In this document: positions 23,369-36,108 of the stretch, piece after piece
Layout: each line of letters begins with the position of its first letter
Numbering within the stretch: position 1 is the stretch's first letter
Source of the DNA: Malus domestica
Lineage: Eukaryota > Streptophyta > Magnoliopsida > Rosales > Rosaceae
Assembly: GCF_042453785.1 (NCBI RefSeq)
Contig: NC_091673.1
Span: 12,185,501 to 12,249,500, forward strand
Direction: 5' to 3'
Length of the DNA: 64,000 bases
Program-made: the position numbers and the translations under genes
Notes under the pieces: model-generated
What the model saw: the letters and a program-made list of their open reading frames with translations, nothing else
Databases searched by the model: none
Told to the model about the DNA's origin: nothing

Positions 23369-26031
23369 TCACCTCTTTGGAATGCTGTGCGACACAAAGA
23401 AATTGAAATCAGGATGATGAACTTGCAATTGCCTGAGCCAGTTGTCAGCTGCTCGCAATAGAGAATCAGCCTTTTGACATTCATAAACTCCATTAGAATT
23501 CCAAAAGGGAACTTTGAACTTGTACGAAGCAAGCCCAAAGATTGGCAGTGATAGTTTGAAATTGGCACTTTGATTGTCTCTAGCTCGTGGACCACCAAAC
23601 TGAAGCCTATCAGTGCTTGCACCTGTTCCGAGCAACATGATATATTATAATGTGATTTGCAAAACAAGCAAGTGCATGAATGCACACAAATCTATAATAC
23701 ATATGTAAAGAGAGATAGAGAGAGATGTACCCTTTGTGGGAGTTGATACGAAATGAAAGGTCAAGAAGCAGGCATCGAGGCTCTGCAAAGTTGGACCTGT
23801 AGGTATCCTATATATTGGATACCTTTAACAAAAATATACACAGCTACTATTTTAGATTTCTGATTACATATGTACCAATGCTGTGCTTAGTAAAATAAAG
23901 CATACCATGCTACAGAAATCCAACTAGAAGGTGATAAATCACAGCTCCTGTAAGTCCTCAGCTCTGGAAATTGAGATGCAAGAAATGAGATCTGTTGGAA
24001 GGTAGCGATGAGTGCATGTCACCATCAAACTCATGAAAGAAAAAGGAAAACTCAACGCATGAAGTGTTCTGAGACGATGAGTGACTTACCTTATCAGCCA
24101 AAGGTTCACGACCAAATGGTTGATCATGCTCCATATATTGAAAGATAAGTTGACCAGGAGGGTTGCAAGCCTCACCACTTTCATCACTTGAGGAACCATT
24201 TAAGGGTTCAGTTCTCGGTACGGTTTTATTCCAACCATGGCCATTTACATCTGTAGCATTCTGCCAACCTAAAGTACCATAAGGAACATTGTTGAATCCT
24301 CTTTCTGTTCCATAATCACTGCTGCCATCACTACTTGTCTCCCTGGATGACTCAGCATCACTCTCATCACCAGGCCTCCAGTAATAACATGCACACGAGT
24401 GGAAAATTATGTTATACAAACAGTTACTAGCCAACAGATTGATTTCATCTGAGTGAACATTGAGTTTGTGTACCTCTGTGCACAAACTCACAGCTGATAG
24501 CTATTAGCATATTTCTCTAAAGCATCAAAATATAAAGTTCAAACTAGCTATTAGCATGCATGGAGCCTTGCACACAATTTCTCTCATAGATGACAAAGGT
24601 AGGTAATTGTTTGGAACCAGGACTCGCATGTTTCACTAAAGAAAGGAAAATGCAGTTCAAACTAGTTACTATCATGTAACTCCGTGCAAAATTTTGCTAA
24701 TTCAAGTTGAGATTCAGCCACATATCATCAGACATCTCACCCCAACACCAAGTAACACCATATCTAAATACACTACCATGCATTATGTCAAAGATCTTGT
24801 CACCCATTGCCTACAAGATGTCTACTGACGACTCAACCAACAGCACTCCACTACTATATTTCGTCCTTCACAACCTATCTTCACAATATATCTTTCCACT
24901 GTATACTACCACAGCCATTTTTTTCAACACAGCTTGATAAGAAGACATTTCCTATCCTCATATAATGTAAGCCGTAACTACAAGCAGATAAAAATTGTAA
25001 CCCAATCAACCAAGTTGTATCTGAAATCTCCTTGATCACTCCAAATGAGAAATCAAGTGAAAGGACCAGTAAATGAGGACATAGAATTTACAAGATATAG
25101 TAACACACAGCGCATGAGATTACTTAAGTGTAGGTCTGTCTTATTATCAGGTAAACTAAATCTCGGAGTGCACACTGACAGGAATCCAAAACTGATCACA
25201 GCAGAATCCATCTGCTTCACTTCACTAAATTCAATTTTTTTTTTCCGACAGTTTCCCCGCGTAATGAAATTCATGTCAAAACCCATAAGTTAAAAATGAG
25301 CAGCAACATCAAAACATAAATTACTCACCTTATTCTCGTTGAGGACTTTGATGGGTCTACATAGAGCTGAATAGCGGACAAGTAAGGAACATAGTACTGG
25401 ATAACAGAGTCACTCCCATTCAACAAAAGAGGGACACCTGCACCGTACGCGCTCCACTCCTTGAAAGATTCCCATAAATCTCCAAGCACAAAGTATGGAT
25501 GTAATTCTGCCTCGCGACTCCTCCATCCCCTCACACTTGTCTATCCATCACCAAATGGAAACACATGAGAACCACTTCTACAACAATTACAGAAACAATG
25601 CACCGAAACCCAAAGCAAGAAATTAAAAGTTGAAAACTTTATTTCAAGTTTGATAGGAGCTTAATTTAGAGGGTTTTTACTGATAAAGATAGCAAATTTT
25701 AAAATTCTCAGCAATGCCATATACCCAAAATTTCAATCTCTTCAATTTTCATGAAACACCAAATAAAGTTTCAAAAACTTCAAAATTGATTTTGTAATAC
25801 CTTGGAAAAATACTGAGCCGCAACCACAGGTGTGGTGTACTCCAAAAACCGATCCAAATTCGTAGCATCACCCGAACCGGAACTGTAAGAAGTCTCACAG
25901 TCATCTGAATCCACCGACTGCCTCTGATGCTTCTCCTCCTCTAGCTTTTTTCTCTGCTGCTGCTGCCGTATAGCTGGCGGGTTGTAGAAGCGATTATCTC
26001 CCCGAATCCGAGCAATCGAAACGCCTGACAT
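23369..26031 (-). CDS. DUF789 family protein (six exons)
   Basis: Coding exons in transcript order: 26031-25801, 25540-25329, 24375-24090, 23991-23906, 23822-23731 and 23622-23369. All junctions are GT-AG, and phases join to 386 residues. The start is [19 protein letters not shown], then a Gln/Glu/Lys-rich stretch and [13 protein letters not shown]. Exon 2 has [19 protein letters not shown] and [15 protein letters not shown]. Exon 3 is Ser/Asp-rich and ends GREPLADK. Later exons give [19 protein letters not shown] and the C-terminal FGLASYKFK and [16 protein letters not shown]. This is the complete plant DUF789 layout. The biochemical role is unknown to me. Intron 2 (953 bp) contains partly repeated AGTTCAAACTAG-type segments. 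Confidence 0.95.
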
Positions 26032-26520
26032 TGGGGAAAACCGGATTCAGTAGAAGGGATGTATTGGGTGAAACTGTTTCGAGAGCAGACGGTCGGCCGA
26101 AGGGATTTTGTTCTAGGGAAAACGAAGAGTCCAGAACAGCTTGTGGTCTTGTGGGGCTCGTTCCAGAAGAACTCTGTGCATACGATGGCAGTGAAATTAC
26201 CACATTGTCCTTTCTTGTTTGAAATTGACGTACTTGTCCCGGTCCAAGTGTAAACTGGAATGGAAATGTTTAGGTTTTCCTGATTTGTGCGAATCTATCC
26301 TCGGATGCGTTTGTAAGGGCAAGTGGGTGGGCCTGACCAGTCCAATTTATGTGGGCCTTAAACCGGCCCATTAAAAGACTTGATCGCCCCTTGATTTTAT
26401 AAATAACACAGAGCTTTAGGCAGGAAGATTTTGGTGGGCGTCAATTGTGAGGTTTCCAACACTCATTATTGTCCTTATTGTGTGAGTTGCCAAGTGGTTT
26501 GCAAGAAAAATGAAGTCAGA
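26032..26520. promoter_or_regulatory. 5' UTR and promoter region of the DUF789 gene
   Basis: It lies directly upstream of the minus-strand ATG and is less AT-rich than what follows. A TATA-like TTTATAAAAT (minus strand) lies near 26395, about 370 bases before the ATG. Open frames here (26031-26253 plus) have no homologue I recognise. Confidence 0.4.
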
Positions 26521-27540
26521 TTTTTTAAGAGAAATTTTATTTGAATTCATCTAACTTTTTTCTACATCTAATTTATTCTCTTAATTCATATTATTTTTTA
26601 TTAAAGAATTAATATCTCTTTAAATCCAAATTTATTACTAAAATACCCTCTCAAACCCAATTCAAAATGTAAAATTATCTTTACACCCATTATCTTTATA
26701 AAATAACATTTCTAATTGAATGTTTTTTTTTTTGTTTTTTTCAAAGAGGTTTTTTTTGCCTTTCTATAATGGCATATGCCATATAGGACTAGTATTTCCA
26801 TGGCTGCTTTTTTTCTTTCTGCTACCACAATCCATCCATGGACTTGAGATCCAAGAGATCATTCCATATGCTTGAATTTGCGAAGAGAATGTTATGCAAG
26901 CTCCAGTTCAGTCCTTTTCAAATGAGCATTTTCATGTACTTTTTAAGAAACTTTGAAGTGACATAGGGCTGAGTGCTTTGCTGCTATGTTAATAAACAAA
27001 TTGGAGCTATTTCGAATAAAAAAGGTGCAAGACATGCCACTGCTAGTTCGTGGTTAAGGTTGAGCAATCTTTATTTGCACCAAGAATCAAGTTTTATGTC
27101 TTTGCAGTACTAATCAAAAGTCCTTGTACTGGTGTTTTGGGGAGCATACAGACGGCAGAGAAAAACAAATACAATATAATGTAAAAAATATGAAATTTAA
27201 TCCAAAGAAGAAGCAAACAAATAAAATATCCATAAATCGAGTCATATCTTAGTTGGAGGATTAAAAACTTCAAAATCACCATCAATCAATAGAAAAGCTT
27301 GTTTTTCTCTATCAGAGCTATTAGGGTTTTAGTTGGAATGAATGTAGGAGGATAAACAAAGGGTGATGTTAGGGTTTAATTTTAGTATGTGAGTCTATTG
27401 ATAAATTTGATTTTTATTATTCATTTCATTTTGTACTGAATAATAATTATGCAATAGGATAAAATAGACAATTAACATTTAAAATTTAAGTTGGGTGTAA
27501 AAAAATGTTAAATAGGTTTAAATAAAATTTATCATCCTCT
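26521..27540. mobile_element. Possible 1-kb inverted-repeat element
   Basis: The left end AAGAGAAATTTTATTTGAA and TTTACACCCATTATC are loosely mirrored on the right (27475-27538: TTAAGTTGGGTGTAAAAA and GTTTAAATAAAATTTATC). The similarity is imperfect and no target duplication was found. Confidence 0.35.
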
Positions 27541-28547
27541 AATTACATTAACACATTGCGTCATATGGTACATAAGATTCACTTGTTACATCAATTGATG
27601 TAGTTAGAAAATATGATGCTTTAAAATAATCGTTTTATGTGTGCGAGAGGAATCACTTGTGAATTGTAGGTCTTTGTCGTATAGCAGTCGGGTCAACTCA
27701 TTTAGCGTCAACAAGTTAATTATATACTTTATCATGATCATTAAATTGGTAATTAACGTAAGCTTTATGGTACTACGGCGGGTTAGCTCAAGTAGTTAGA
27801 AATTTAAAGACTCTTAACATTATTCATTAGTGGTATACGTTTATCAATATTACAATGTTTTAGTAATTGATAAATGTTATATCGGTAATTCATATGTATA
27901 GTTGCGGAGTCAGAAATTCATGTTAGGAAATGCACACTTTAGATCAAAATGGACATAATATATATAGAAACTAACTCATTCTTTGGTCGCTTTGGTATCA
28001 AATTCAAAGGTGAGAGTGATCATGCATTTATTCTTCATTATACATGGTCAACTATATCAAGAGTTGAAAATAAAACATGATTAAAAGCACATCCTTTTAT
28101 TCTTCAGTCTTGATATCAAATTCAAAGGTAGATCATGCATTTATTTTTTCTCATAGTGACCAAGAGAACATTTTTCTAAAAACATTAAGGCACGAGAGCA
28201 TTTGAAGGGTTTTTTGTGCTAATTTGAAAAAAAGGAAATATTTTTCTCTTCTTGATTTCATATATAATATAATAGAGGAAAATGAGAAATTAACCAAAAT
28301 AATGGTCTGCAAGCAAAGAGAAAAATTGTAAATAGGTAACAAACAGAGAATATGATCAACTAATATTAGTCTAGAACTATAGTTTCAAACTTTTAATATA
28401 AAAAATTTAAAGCTTTTTATTTATTGGATTGAAATTAATTGGACTAACCAATACAATTACAACTTCAAGTTTATAGTGGTAATTAATGATAGTAGAGGTT
28501 GTCACGAAAAAATAATTTGAGGATAGCCCGAGCCTACCCTAGTCTTA
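27541..28547. other. AT-rich spacer; no gene seen
   Basis: It contains copies of a GTAGTTAGAAAATATGATGC-type phrase that recurs 3' of the PR-10 copies (32497, 35708, 42298, 42368, 45160). It may be the edge of the duplicated PR-10 unit. Confidence 0.4.
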
Positions 28548-28941
28548 GACCATCTCCAACTCTGGGCTAAAAGTCAAATTACCCCCCAAATTACCCCCCC
28601 AAACACTCTCCAACCCATGCTAAAATTTTAGGCTAAATGCCAAATGCTATTTCTGGGTCAAATACCCCCCAGCTTTCCCCCCGGGCTAAATGCGAAATGT
28701 TTATCGGAATTTATTTTTTTTTAGATTAAAATGTTCATAAAATTAATTTACAATAATCTACATATTTATTTTTTTAATAAAAATTGATTTAAGAAAAAAA
28801 TTTAGGCTAATTTCATTCTTTAATAATTCTGGGCTAAAATTTTAGGGTAGAAGGATTGGAGCAGAAAAGATGTTTCTGGGCTAAAAGCTAAATTTTCCGG
28901 GTTAAAAAATTTGGCTTTTAGCCCAAGGGTTGGAGATGGTC
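28548..28941. mobile_element. Harbinger/Tourist-type MITE with TTA target duplication
   Basis: The ends GACCATCTCCAAC and GTTGGAGATGGTC are perfect inverted repeats, flanked by TTA on both sides (28545-28547 and 28942-28944). The interior has repeated GGGCTAAA-type motifs in both orientations. A 3-bp TTA duplication is typical of PIF/Harbinger. Confidence 0.85.
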
Positions 28942-29520
28942 TTAGGGTGGCTCCGCCACTGCATATGTAGTTAGAAAATGTAGTGCTTTAAATTAATCGT
29001 GAATCATATGGTGGATGACATATATTTGTTTTATTATATAAGTTATTATGATCTTTAGGTGATTGATATTCTCTCTTAAAAAAATCATTATGTGATCAAT
29101 ATGAATTACATATATAAGTTGGGTCACATATAGTTATAAAATGAAGCCTTAACATTATTCATTAAACAAATTGGATTTGGACACGTGTTCAAATAATTGA
29201 AATTATAAACACAAATTGGACATGTATTCAAATTTGATTGGATGAAAATAGAAGTGGCTACTGAATTTTCAGCAGCAAAGTATTATTCTAAAAAGAAACA
29301 TACAAACATATCATCAAATCCATGATTTTATTTTTATTCATTTGCAAATGTAAGGAAATACAATATTCACTCTTCAATCAAAAGCTCCCATTACAAGCCA
29401 ACATAGCGTTTCGGAAGTTAAAAAAAAAAAAGGAATGAAAACCACACAATTTTTTATGCCAAAGATGACATAGAGTTTTGATCAAGATAACTTAGAAAAT
29501 CATTGAAGCAGCAGAAGAAT

Positions 29521-30000
29521 TTAGTTGTAGGCATCCTGATGCTCCAAGAGGTAGTTCTCAATCAACTTAAAGAGGTGGGAGGCCTTCTCTTTGCCAGCCT
29601 TAACATGCTCTTCCTTGATCTCAACATCACCTTTGGTGTGGTAGTGGCTGGTGCTCTTGATGACGGAACCGCTGCTGGCAGCAACCAACTTAGTCTCATA
29701 AGAGATCTTCTCAATTGTCTCAGAGATAGCATCTCCTTCGATCACACTGTACTTGTAGACAAAGTTGTCCTTGTCAACCCCATCAATTCTGTGCTTCACA
29801 TAGCTGTATGTGCTACCTTCACCGAAGTTGATCTTCTTAATGGTTCCAACTCCTCCATCTCCTTCAAGGATTTCAGCGCTCTTCACTGCTTGTGGTGCAA
29901 TCTTGGGGATGAGGTTGTCAGCATCAAGAACAAAGGCATTGAACAACCTAGCAGGGGGGATGACAGAGGTGAACTCGGATTCGTATGTGAAAACACCCAT
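29521..30000 (-). CDS. Mal d 1: PR-10 / Bet v 1-type protein, Mal d 1 family, copy 1
   Basis: Uninterrupted 159-codon frame starting [12 protein letters not shown] and ending QDAYN. It shows the Bet v 1 marks: the glycine-rich P-loop GDGGVGT (47-53), YSVIEGD (84-90), the YETKLV segment, and the long C-terminal helix from about 130. PR-10 proteins are cytosolic and bind hydrophobic ligands such as cytokinins and flavonoids; fruit members are birch-pollen-related allergens. The gene has no intron, whereas many PR-10 genes have one near codon 62. It differs from the cluster consensus (copy 5) at two residues, S108A and G109S, beside the conserved VASGSG turn. A TATA box lies about 100 bases upstream. 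The exact Mal d 1 isoform number is not claimed. Confidence 0.97.
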   Translation of the reverse strand: MGVFTYESEFTSVIPPARLFNAFVLDADNLIPKIAPQAVKSAEILEGDGGVGTIKKINFGEGSTYSYVKHRIDGVDKDNFVYKYSVIEGDAISETIEKISYETKLVAASSGSVIKSTSHYHTKGDVEIKEEHVKAGKEKASHLFKLIENYLLEHQDAYN

Positions 30001-30101
30001 GATTCTGAGAAGTGTTTGGAAAGTAAGAAAATAAAAATTGATGAATAGGAAGATGATGTAATGGGAGGTTTTGAGTTGTGAAGAAGTGAGGGAGCAGGTA
30101 T

Positions 30102-30112
30102 GGTATTTATAG
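30102..30112 (-). promoter_or_regulatory. TATA box of PR-10 copy 1
   Basis: CTATAAATACC on the minus strand. The same element at the same distance precedes every intact PR-10 copy. An ACGT-containing CCCACGTAAA lies about 70 bases further upstream. Confidence 0.85.
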
Positions 30113-30975
30113 GGTGAGGCTGAAGGTTGATCAAAACGTTTTATTATGCAAGTTCCTGCTTGGTTCTATGCATTTACGTGGGAACCATTACTTTTTCTAC
30201 ATGAAATTTTGTATTTTAGTCAAGGGGAAGGGAAGGACCATCTGGATATTGAAAAAGAAAATACCCAATTAATCACGAGGTCGAGTAACCTCAATTATTT
30301 TCCCGTCTGCACAATGAGATTCCATTTGATAATAAACAATAGTATGAACATGCACGAACCGTGTGGGACTCCTAATAATTCAATTTTCGTTGTCCACTAC
30401 TGTACAGGTTAATGTTTTGAGTCATTTCCATTTGGCTGTGTGCTTAAATAGGTTAAAATGGACGAGGACTGTGCATTGGGATAACAGTTGAAATTATTTT
30501 GAGGCATTTCCATTAGGAGATGTGATAACCTACAGGAAAACGGAGGGCAACCAATGTTGACAAATTGCAACTAGCCAATGTTGAATGCAAGTCAAGTCCC
30601 CCTACTTTGAACTTCTGGAGTTTGACCAAAAAAAGAAATTGAACTTCTGGAAGTGTATACTAACTAATTAACCTCCGTAAAATTTATTGGAAAGGTTAAC
30701 TACTTGGTTCATTTTTATGTTAGGGTGTTTTTGATATAGTCTGTATTAAGGTTTTCTAGTAGGATAAGAATTATGATTACTTTCCCATCTGTAATCAAGG
30801 TTTAAGATTGCTTTATTATTTGTTTTAGAAGCTTATGTTTCTGGGTTCAATGAGACTTTGAAAGTTTTAAGTGTCATTCAATAAATGTTAGCCTGGTATC
30901 ATTTTTTTTTGGGTTTTTATTACAATTTGTCTATTAAATGGTTAATTAGTTTTAGGCTGGTATCAATTTTTTTTT

Positions 30976-31930
30976 GGGTTTTTATTACAAATGGTCCCTG
31001 AAATCGGCCTAACTCATCATATTGGTCATTCAATTTGAAAATCAATCAATGTCTTTCCTGAAATTAACTACCGCAAATCAACTTGGTCCATGCCGTTTAA
31101 TCTGTAAAGTTTTCTATTAGTTTGCTGACAGAGCATACAAGTAGAGCCCCCATGTCTAATTAAGTAGTGCCATGTGGAAAAATCTATAAAACCATAAAAA
31201 GACAATTTAAAAACCCATAAAAAAAACTACCCAAAACTAAAAAAGAAAAAAAAAAGAAAAAAAAGAAAAAGAAGATGAAGCAGGCAACATCATCGTCTTC
31301 CTAAGATCCCACAACCCAGCCACCACTTATGCTAGATCCCAACCAGCAACCACTCCTTCTAAATCCCAACCACCAGCCACAACCCCTTGATTCTTTGGCT
31401 CCGTTCGTTGAGCAGTTGGCTCGACCAGCCACCCATTCTCCCTCCGCATATCCTTCCATCGACCAGGCAACGGCGTAGCCCGTGTGCTGATGCGACGCGT
31501 CTTCTATCCGTCGATCTACTTATAACGCCGCTTGCAATTTCGTTCTCTTTCTGCAACACCCACGTTGCTCCTCTTGAACCCATATTCTTGCTTTCTCCAC
31601 TCTTTTACAGCAACACACACTCTCACACTGAGTTCTTGGAAGGGCTCTGCAACTACGTTGCCAGAATGAGGAGCAAAAGACGCCTCTCAGACTGAATTTT
31701 TTTTAGTTATTTTATTTGGCTAAATAATAATACATGGCACTAAATCATTGGTTGTGTTGGCCACATGTGTGCTACGTCAGCAAACTAACGGAAAACTTGA
31801 CGGAATTAAACGGCAAGGACCAAGTTGATTTGTGGTAGGCAATTTCAGAAACTACATTGATTGATTTTCAATTTCAGAGACCATCTTGATGACGAGGGTT
31901 AATTTCAAAGATCATTTGTGTTAAAAACCT
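30976..31930. mobile_element. Inverted-repeat element of about 0.95 kb with 200-bp ends and GC-rich cargo
   Basis: The left arm (GGGTTTTTATTACAAATGG, then AAAATCAATCAATGT and CAAATCAACTTGGTCC) is inverted on the right to about 31750. The interior at 31260-31690 is GC-rich, with one 102-codon plus-strand frame and one 74-codon minus-strand frame, neither recognised. The short direct repeat GGTATCA...TTTTTTTGGGTTTTTATTACAA occurs at 30893 and 30958, partly left of the element. The design resembles the element at 8360-9726. A Mutator-like origin is inferred. Confidence 0.6.
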
Positions 31931-32659
31931 TCTTTTTTTTCTGTCAATAGATTTGGTCGTACCACACCTTTGCTTTTGTCACAAAAATGCATTCTTTTTT
32001 ACTTTAGAATTCCATTTTTAATGAGATCTACAGATATGAAGAATTTTATTGACATTAACGTGGGCATAGTCATATCTATTAATGTTGATGTGCTCACTTC
32101 TATGCATTCGAGGTCAACTAATTTAGGTCTACTACAATTTTTTTAATGGAACGACATATTTCATTCGTGAAGGAGCAAATACATACAATATTTACATAAA
32201 CCAAGAACATGACCCAAAATGGGGTACTAACAAAGATCTGAAAATATATATACAAAAGAATAATCTCATCATATGTTGCAAGACAATGCTGGAAGAGACA
32301 AAGAATTCATAGAAACCAGTGCATGCAAGGTCCTGCCAACTTAGTTAGAAAACTAAAAGCATTAACATTATTCATTAGTAGTTGGGTCAACTAATGCAAG
32401 AAGACCGTACGACACACACACACACATATATATATGTGTGTGTATTCATTTGTCACACCATGATAATTGTAAAATGTTGTATAGTTTATGTCAACTCGTG
32501 TAGTTAGAAAATATGATGCTTTAAATTGATCGCGTATTAGGTGATAAATAAGATTGATGTTTTGTTTTCTTAAATTAGTTATTTGTGATCTTTTGGTGTG
32601 ATTGACATAACTTGTCATGTAGAATAATAGAAGGCAAGTTAGAAAAATGAAAATTGAAC
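31931..32659. other. Spacer between PR-10 copies 1 and 2
   Basis: About 32160-32340 is a dispersed segment (CAAGAACATGACCCAA, then GATCTGAAA and GCAAGACAATGCTG) that recurs at 34585-34700 and 41975-42150, downstream of other PR-10 copies. A TG/TA microsatellite lies at 32417-32444. No gene is seen. Confidence 0.5.
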
Positions 32660-32899
32660 ATTATTTGTTAACACGGTGAAACTTGAAAATATATCATCAA
32701 ATATGATGTTCTTCTTATTTATTTGTAAATCAAAGGAAATACAATATTCACTCTTCACTCAGAAGCTCCAATTACAAGCCAAAACACTGTTTCAAAACTT
32801 AAAAGAAAAAGGGAATGAAAACCACACCGGTACATTGGATGATGCCAAAGATCACACAACTACTTATTGGTACTTTTTGCGGCAGCATGTAATATTAAT

Positions 32900-33379
32900 T
32901 TAGTTGTAGGCATCCTGATTCTCCAAGAGGTAGTTCTCAATCAACTTGAAGAGGTGGGAGGCCTTCTCTTTGCCAGCCTTAACGTGCTCTTCCTTGATCT
33001 CAACATCACCCTTGGTATGGTAGTGGCTGGTGCTCTTAATGACAGAACCGCTGCCGGAAGCAACCAACTTAGTCTCATAAGAGATCTTCTCTATTGTCTC
33101 AGAGATAGCATCTCCTTCGATCACACTGTACTTGTAGACAAAGTTGTCCTTGTCAACCCCATCAATTCTGTGCTTCACGTAGCTGTATGTGCTACCTTCA
33201 CCGAAGTTGATCTTCTTAATAGTTCCAACTCCGCCATCTCCTTCAAGGATCTCAGCGCTCTTCACTGCTTGTGGTGCAATCTTGGGGATGAGGTTGTCAG
33301 CATCAAGAACAAAGGCATTGAACAACCTAGCAGGGGGGATGATAGAGGTGAACTCGGATTCGTATGTGAAAACACCCAT
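32900..33379 (-). CDS. Mal d 1: PR-10 / Bet v 1-type protein, Mal d 1 family, copy 2
   Basis: The frame is open further upstream to 33514, but the conserved [10 protein letters not shown] start at 33379 fixes the true N-terminus and gives 159 residues. Differences from copy 5 are V13I and H154N. P-loop, EGD motif and C-terminal helix are intact, and there is no intron. The upstream in-frame extension lies within the leader, close to the TATA box, and is not expected to be translated. Confidence 0.97.
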   Translation of the reverse strand: MGVFTYESEFTSIIPPARLFNAFVLDADNLIPKIAPQAVKSAEILEGDGGVGTIKKINFGEGSTYSYVKHRIDGVDKDNFVYKYSVIEGDAISETIEKISYETKLVASGSGSVIKSTSHYHTKGDVEIKEEHVKAGKEKASHLFKLIENYLLENQDAYN

Positions 33380-33481
33380 GATTCTGAGAAGTGTTTGGAA
33401 AGTAGGAAAATAGGAAATTGATGAAGAGGAAGATGATGTAATGGGAGGTTTTGAGTTGTGAAGAAGTGTGGGAGGAGGTAT

Positions 33482-33492
33482 GGTATTTATAG
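33482..33492 (-). promoter_or_regulatory. TATA box of PR-10 copy 2
   Basis: CTATAAATACC about 103 bases before the ATG. A CCCACGTTAA sequence lies about 65 bases further upstream. Confidence 0.85.
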
Positions 33493-34235
33493 AGTGAGGC
33501 TGAAGGTTGATCAAAAGGTTTTATTATGCAAGTTCCTGGTTGGTTCTATTTCATTAACGTGGGAACCATTACTTTTCCGACATGGAATTTTGTATTTTAG
33601 TTAAGGGGAAGGGAACGACCAACAGGATATTGAATAAGAAATTACCCAATTAATCACGAGGTCGACTAACCTCAATTATTTACATTGGTTTGCACTATTA
33701 GATTCCATTTGATGATAAACAATAGTATGAATGAATCATGTGGAACTTCTAATAATTCAATTTTTGTTGTCTACTACTGTATAGTTGAATATTATGAGTC
33801 ATTTCCATTTGGCTGTGTGCTTAAATTGGTTAAAATGGACGAGGACTGTGCATTGGTATAACAGCAGGAATTATTTTGAGCCATTTCCATTTGGAGATGT
33901 GAAAGCCTAAACCATAAAGGTGGGCAATTAATGTCGACAAATTGCAACTAGCCAATGTTGAAATGCAAGTCAAGTCCCCCTAATTTGAACTTCTGGAGTT
34001 TGACCAAAAAGGATTTTTGAACTTCTGGAAGTGCATACATTTGTAAGATACGTAACAATACTATAACTAATTAACCTCCGTAAAATTTATTGGAAAAGTT
34101 AACAACTTGGTTCATTTTTATGTTAGGGTGTTTTTGATATGGTTTGTATTAAGGTTTACTAGTTGGATAAGTATTATGATTACTTTCCCATCTGTAATCA
34201 AGGTTTAAGATTGGTTTATTATTTGTTTTAGTAAA

Positions 34236-35101
34236 TCAGGTGTTTGTAAGTACATCTCTTGTAACTTTGTAGGTATCAAGTCTTAGCAAGATTGTAATTT
34301 GTTCGTTATGTAGTATGCTTGTCAATTTGTAGTATTCTTCTTTCTTGTATGTCTATGGAATAACATTTTGTGTTTTTCAATAATTTTTTTTTTGTCCTTT
34401 GATTTGTATACTAAATTTCCTATTGCATTGATATTCCTTTATGCAATGTATGCAACTATTGTTAAAGAGCCAATCTCGCGTAATTCTTTTTCACTGTTAA
34501 AAATAAATATATGTCAACAGCTAATTACATGCTTGTGAAGCTTACAATGTTGCAATTACTCCTTCATGAATACGTACAAGATTTATATAGATCAAGAACA
34601 TGACCCAAGAGGGGTTACTAACAAAGATCTGAAAGTATATGCAAGAGTAATCGCATATGTTACAAGACAATGCTGAAAGAGAGAATTCACAAAAACCAAT
34701 GCCCTTAGGCTCTAACCAATCCAGTCAAATGGTCATAGGCCAAAATATAGTCCGTTTTGACACGAAAGTCGTCTCCAACCGAGAACTAGGCTAAAGAGCT
34801 TGTGGGCCTCACTTGACCAAAAATTAGACACCAGGCCAGGGGCTGGCCAAAATAAGCCAGCCAACTAGCCCGATGCAGCAGCCCAAACACCAGACAAGTT
34901 CCATCCTTAATCACATGTCGATTCAAAGAAACAATATTGCAGCAGAACCTCTTCTTAAGTGATGCATCAACTTAATTAATTAAAACAGATTTAGCAAAAA
35001 GTTAATTAATTAATTATCTCTTCTTTTCGTACACAAAATAAACACTTTAATTGCATATTTTGCAAGTAATCCCATCCCCAGTATTGCCTATTAAAATTTC
35101 A

Positions 35102-35140
<39 letters not shown>

Positions 35141-35560
35141 TCTTCTTCTTATATTATGTATTTTTTTAGTATATTATCTTATGTACTTTTGCAAAAAGAA
35201 TTATACCATGCATGTGGACGGACTAATAATTAAACCTTAATTTGGGCTTAAAAAAATAATGATACAACCAGGACGCATGCAAGAGCCAAAATATCGTTGG
35301 GGTTGGTTGATTTAGGTACAACCTTTTTTATTATTGGTTGGTTATTGTTTGGAGGTTCTTTTCGTTATAGAACATATTAAAAAATAGCATCCTTCGGTTA
35401 GAGATGAATTTTTTTGTCAAATGACTATGTTTTAGTCTATAATCCTTTGATCCATTCGGTTAAAGATAATATAAAATATGATCGTTTATTAAAAAATAAT
35501 TTCTTATAAAACTATAAAACAAAATATGACCCTTGGCCCTCTCTCCATTGACGGTGGCCA
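34236..35560. other. Spacer between PR-10 copies 2 and 3
   Basis: It contains the dispersed CAAGAACATGACCCAA segment (34585-34700) and a GC-richer block with GGCCAGGGGCTGGCC-like sequence (34715-34900). An AT microsatellite lies at 35108-35132, and a MITE-like segment at 35380-35550 is shared with 56355-56545. No gene is seen. Confidence 0.5.
35380..35550. repeat. MITE-like segment, copy 1
   Basis: It shares TTCGGTTAGAGATGAATTTTT, TTTTTGTCAAA(T/G)..CTATGTTTT and ATTAAAAAATAATTTCTTA with 56355-56545. In the second copy, GGTTGGAGATG and ATTAGAGATGG suggest inverted ends. Confidence 0.55.
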
Positions 35561-36108
35561 TCGTGACAACTTGGGTAGTTAGAAAACAAAAGCATTAAAT
35601 TCATTAGTAGTTGGGTCAACTCATGCAAAGGGACCGTATGACATGTGTATACATTCATCTGTCATACCATGATAACTGTAAATGTTATAATTGTTACGTC
35701 AACTCGTGCGGTTATAAAATATGATGCTTTAAATTGATCGCGTATTAGGTGGTAGAATAAGATTCATTTGTTTTCTTAAATTAGTTATTGTGTGATCTTT
35801 CAGTGTAATTGACATGACATGTCACATAGAATAATAGAAGTCAAGATAGAAAAATGAAAAATGAACATTATTCATTACCACGGTGCATAAAAAGAAATTT
35901 GAAAATATATCATCAAATATGATTTTCTTCTTATTTATTTGTAAAGGAAAGGAAACACAATATTCACTCCACTCAGAAGCTCCAATCACAAGCCAAAACA
36001 CTGTTTCAAAACTTAAAAGAAAAAGGGAATGAAAACCACACATTGTTTGATGCCACACGAGGACACAACTACTTAATAATACTTTTTGTGGTAGCAGGCA
36101 ATATTAAT

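Larger units (their letters stand above)
29290..30830 (-). repeat. PR-10 duplication unit A1 (paired with A2 at 32660-34235)
   Basis: Similarity covers the PR-10 gene, its promoter and up to 800 bases upstream. It ends in matching AATCAAGGTTTAAGATTG then TTATTATTTGTTTTAG sequences in both units. The units are about 3.4 kb apart. Confidence 0.85.
32660..34235 (-). repeat. PR-10 duplication unit A2
   Basis: This is the partner of 29290-30830. Coding and promoter regions align throughout, and small indels accumulate only outside the gene. Confidence 0.85.

Noticed and set aside
32900-33514. A 204-residue N-terminally extended PR-10 protein
   Set aside because: The extra 45 residues come from the leader and reach beyond the TATA box. 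The family start MGVFTYES is at 33379.
35108-35132. Functional replication or regulatory AT element
   Set aside because: It is a plain (AT)n microsatellite with no supporting context.
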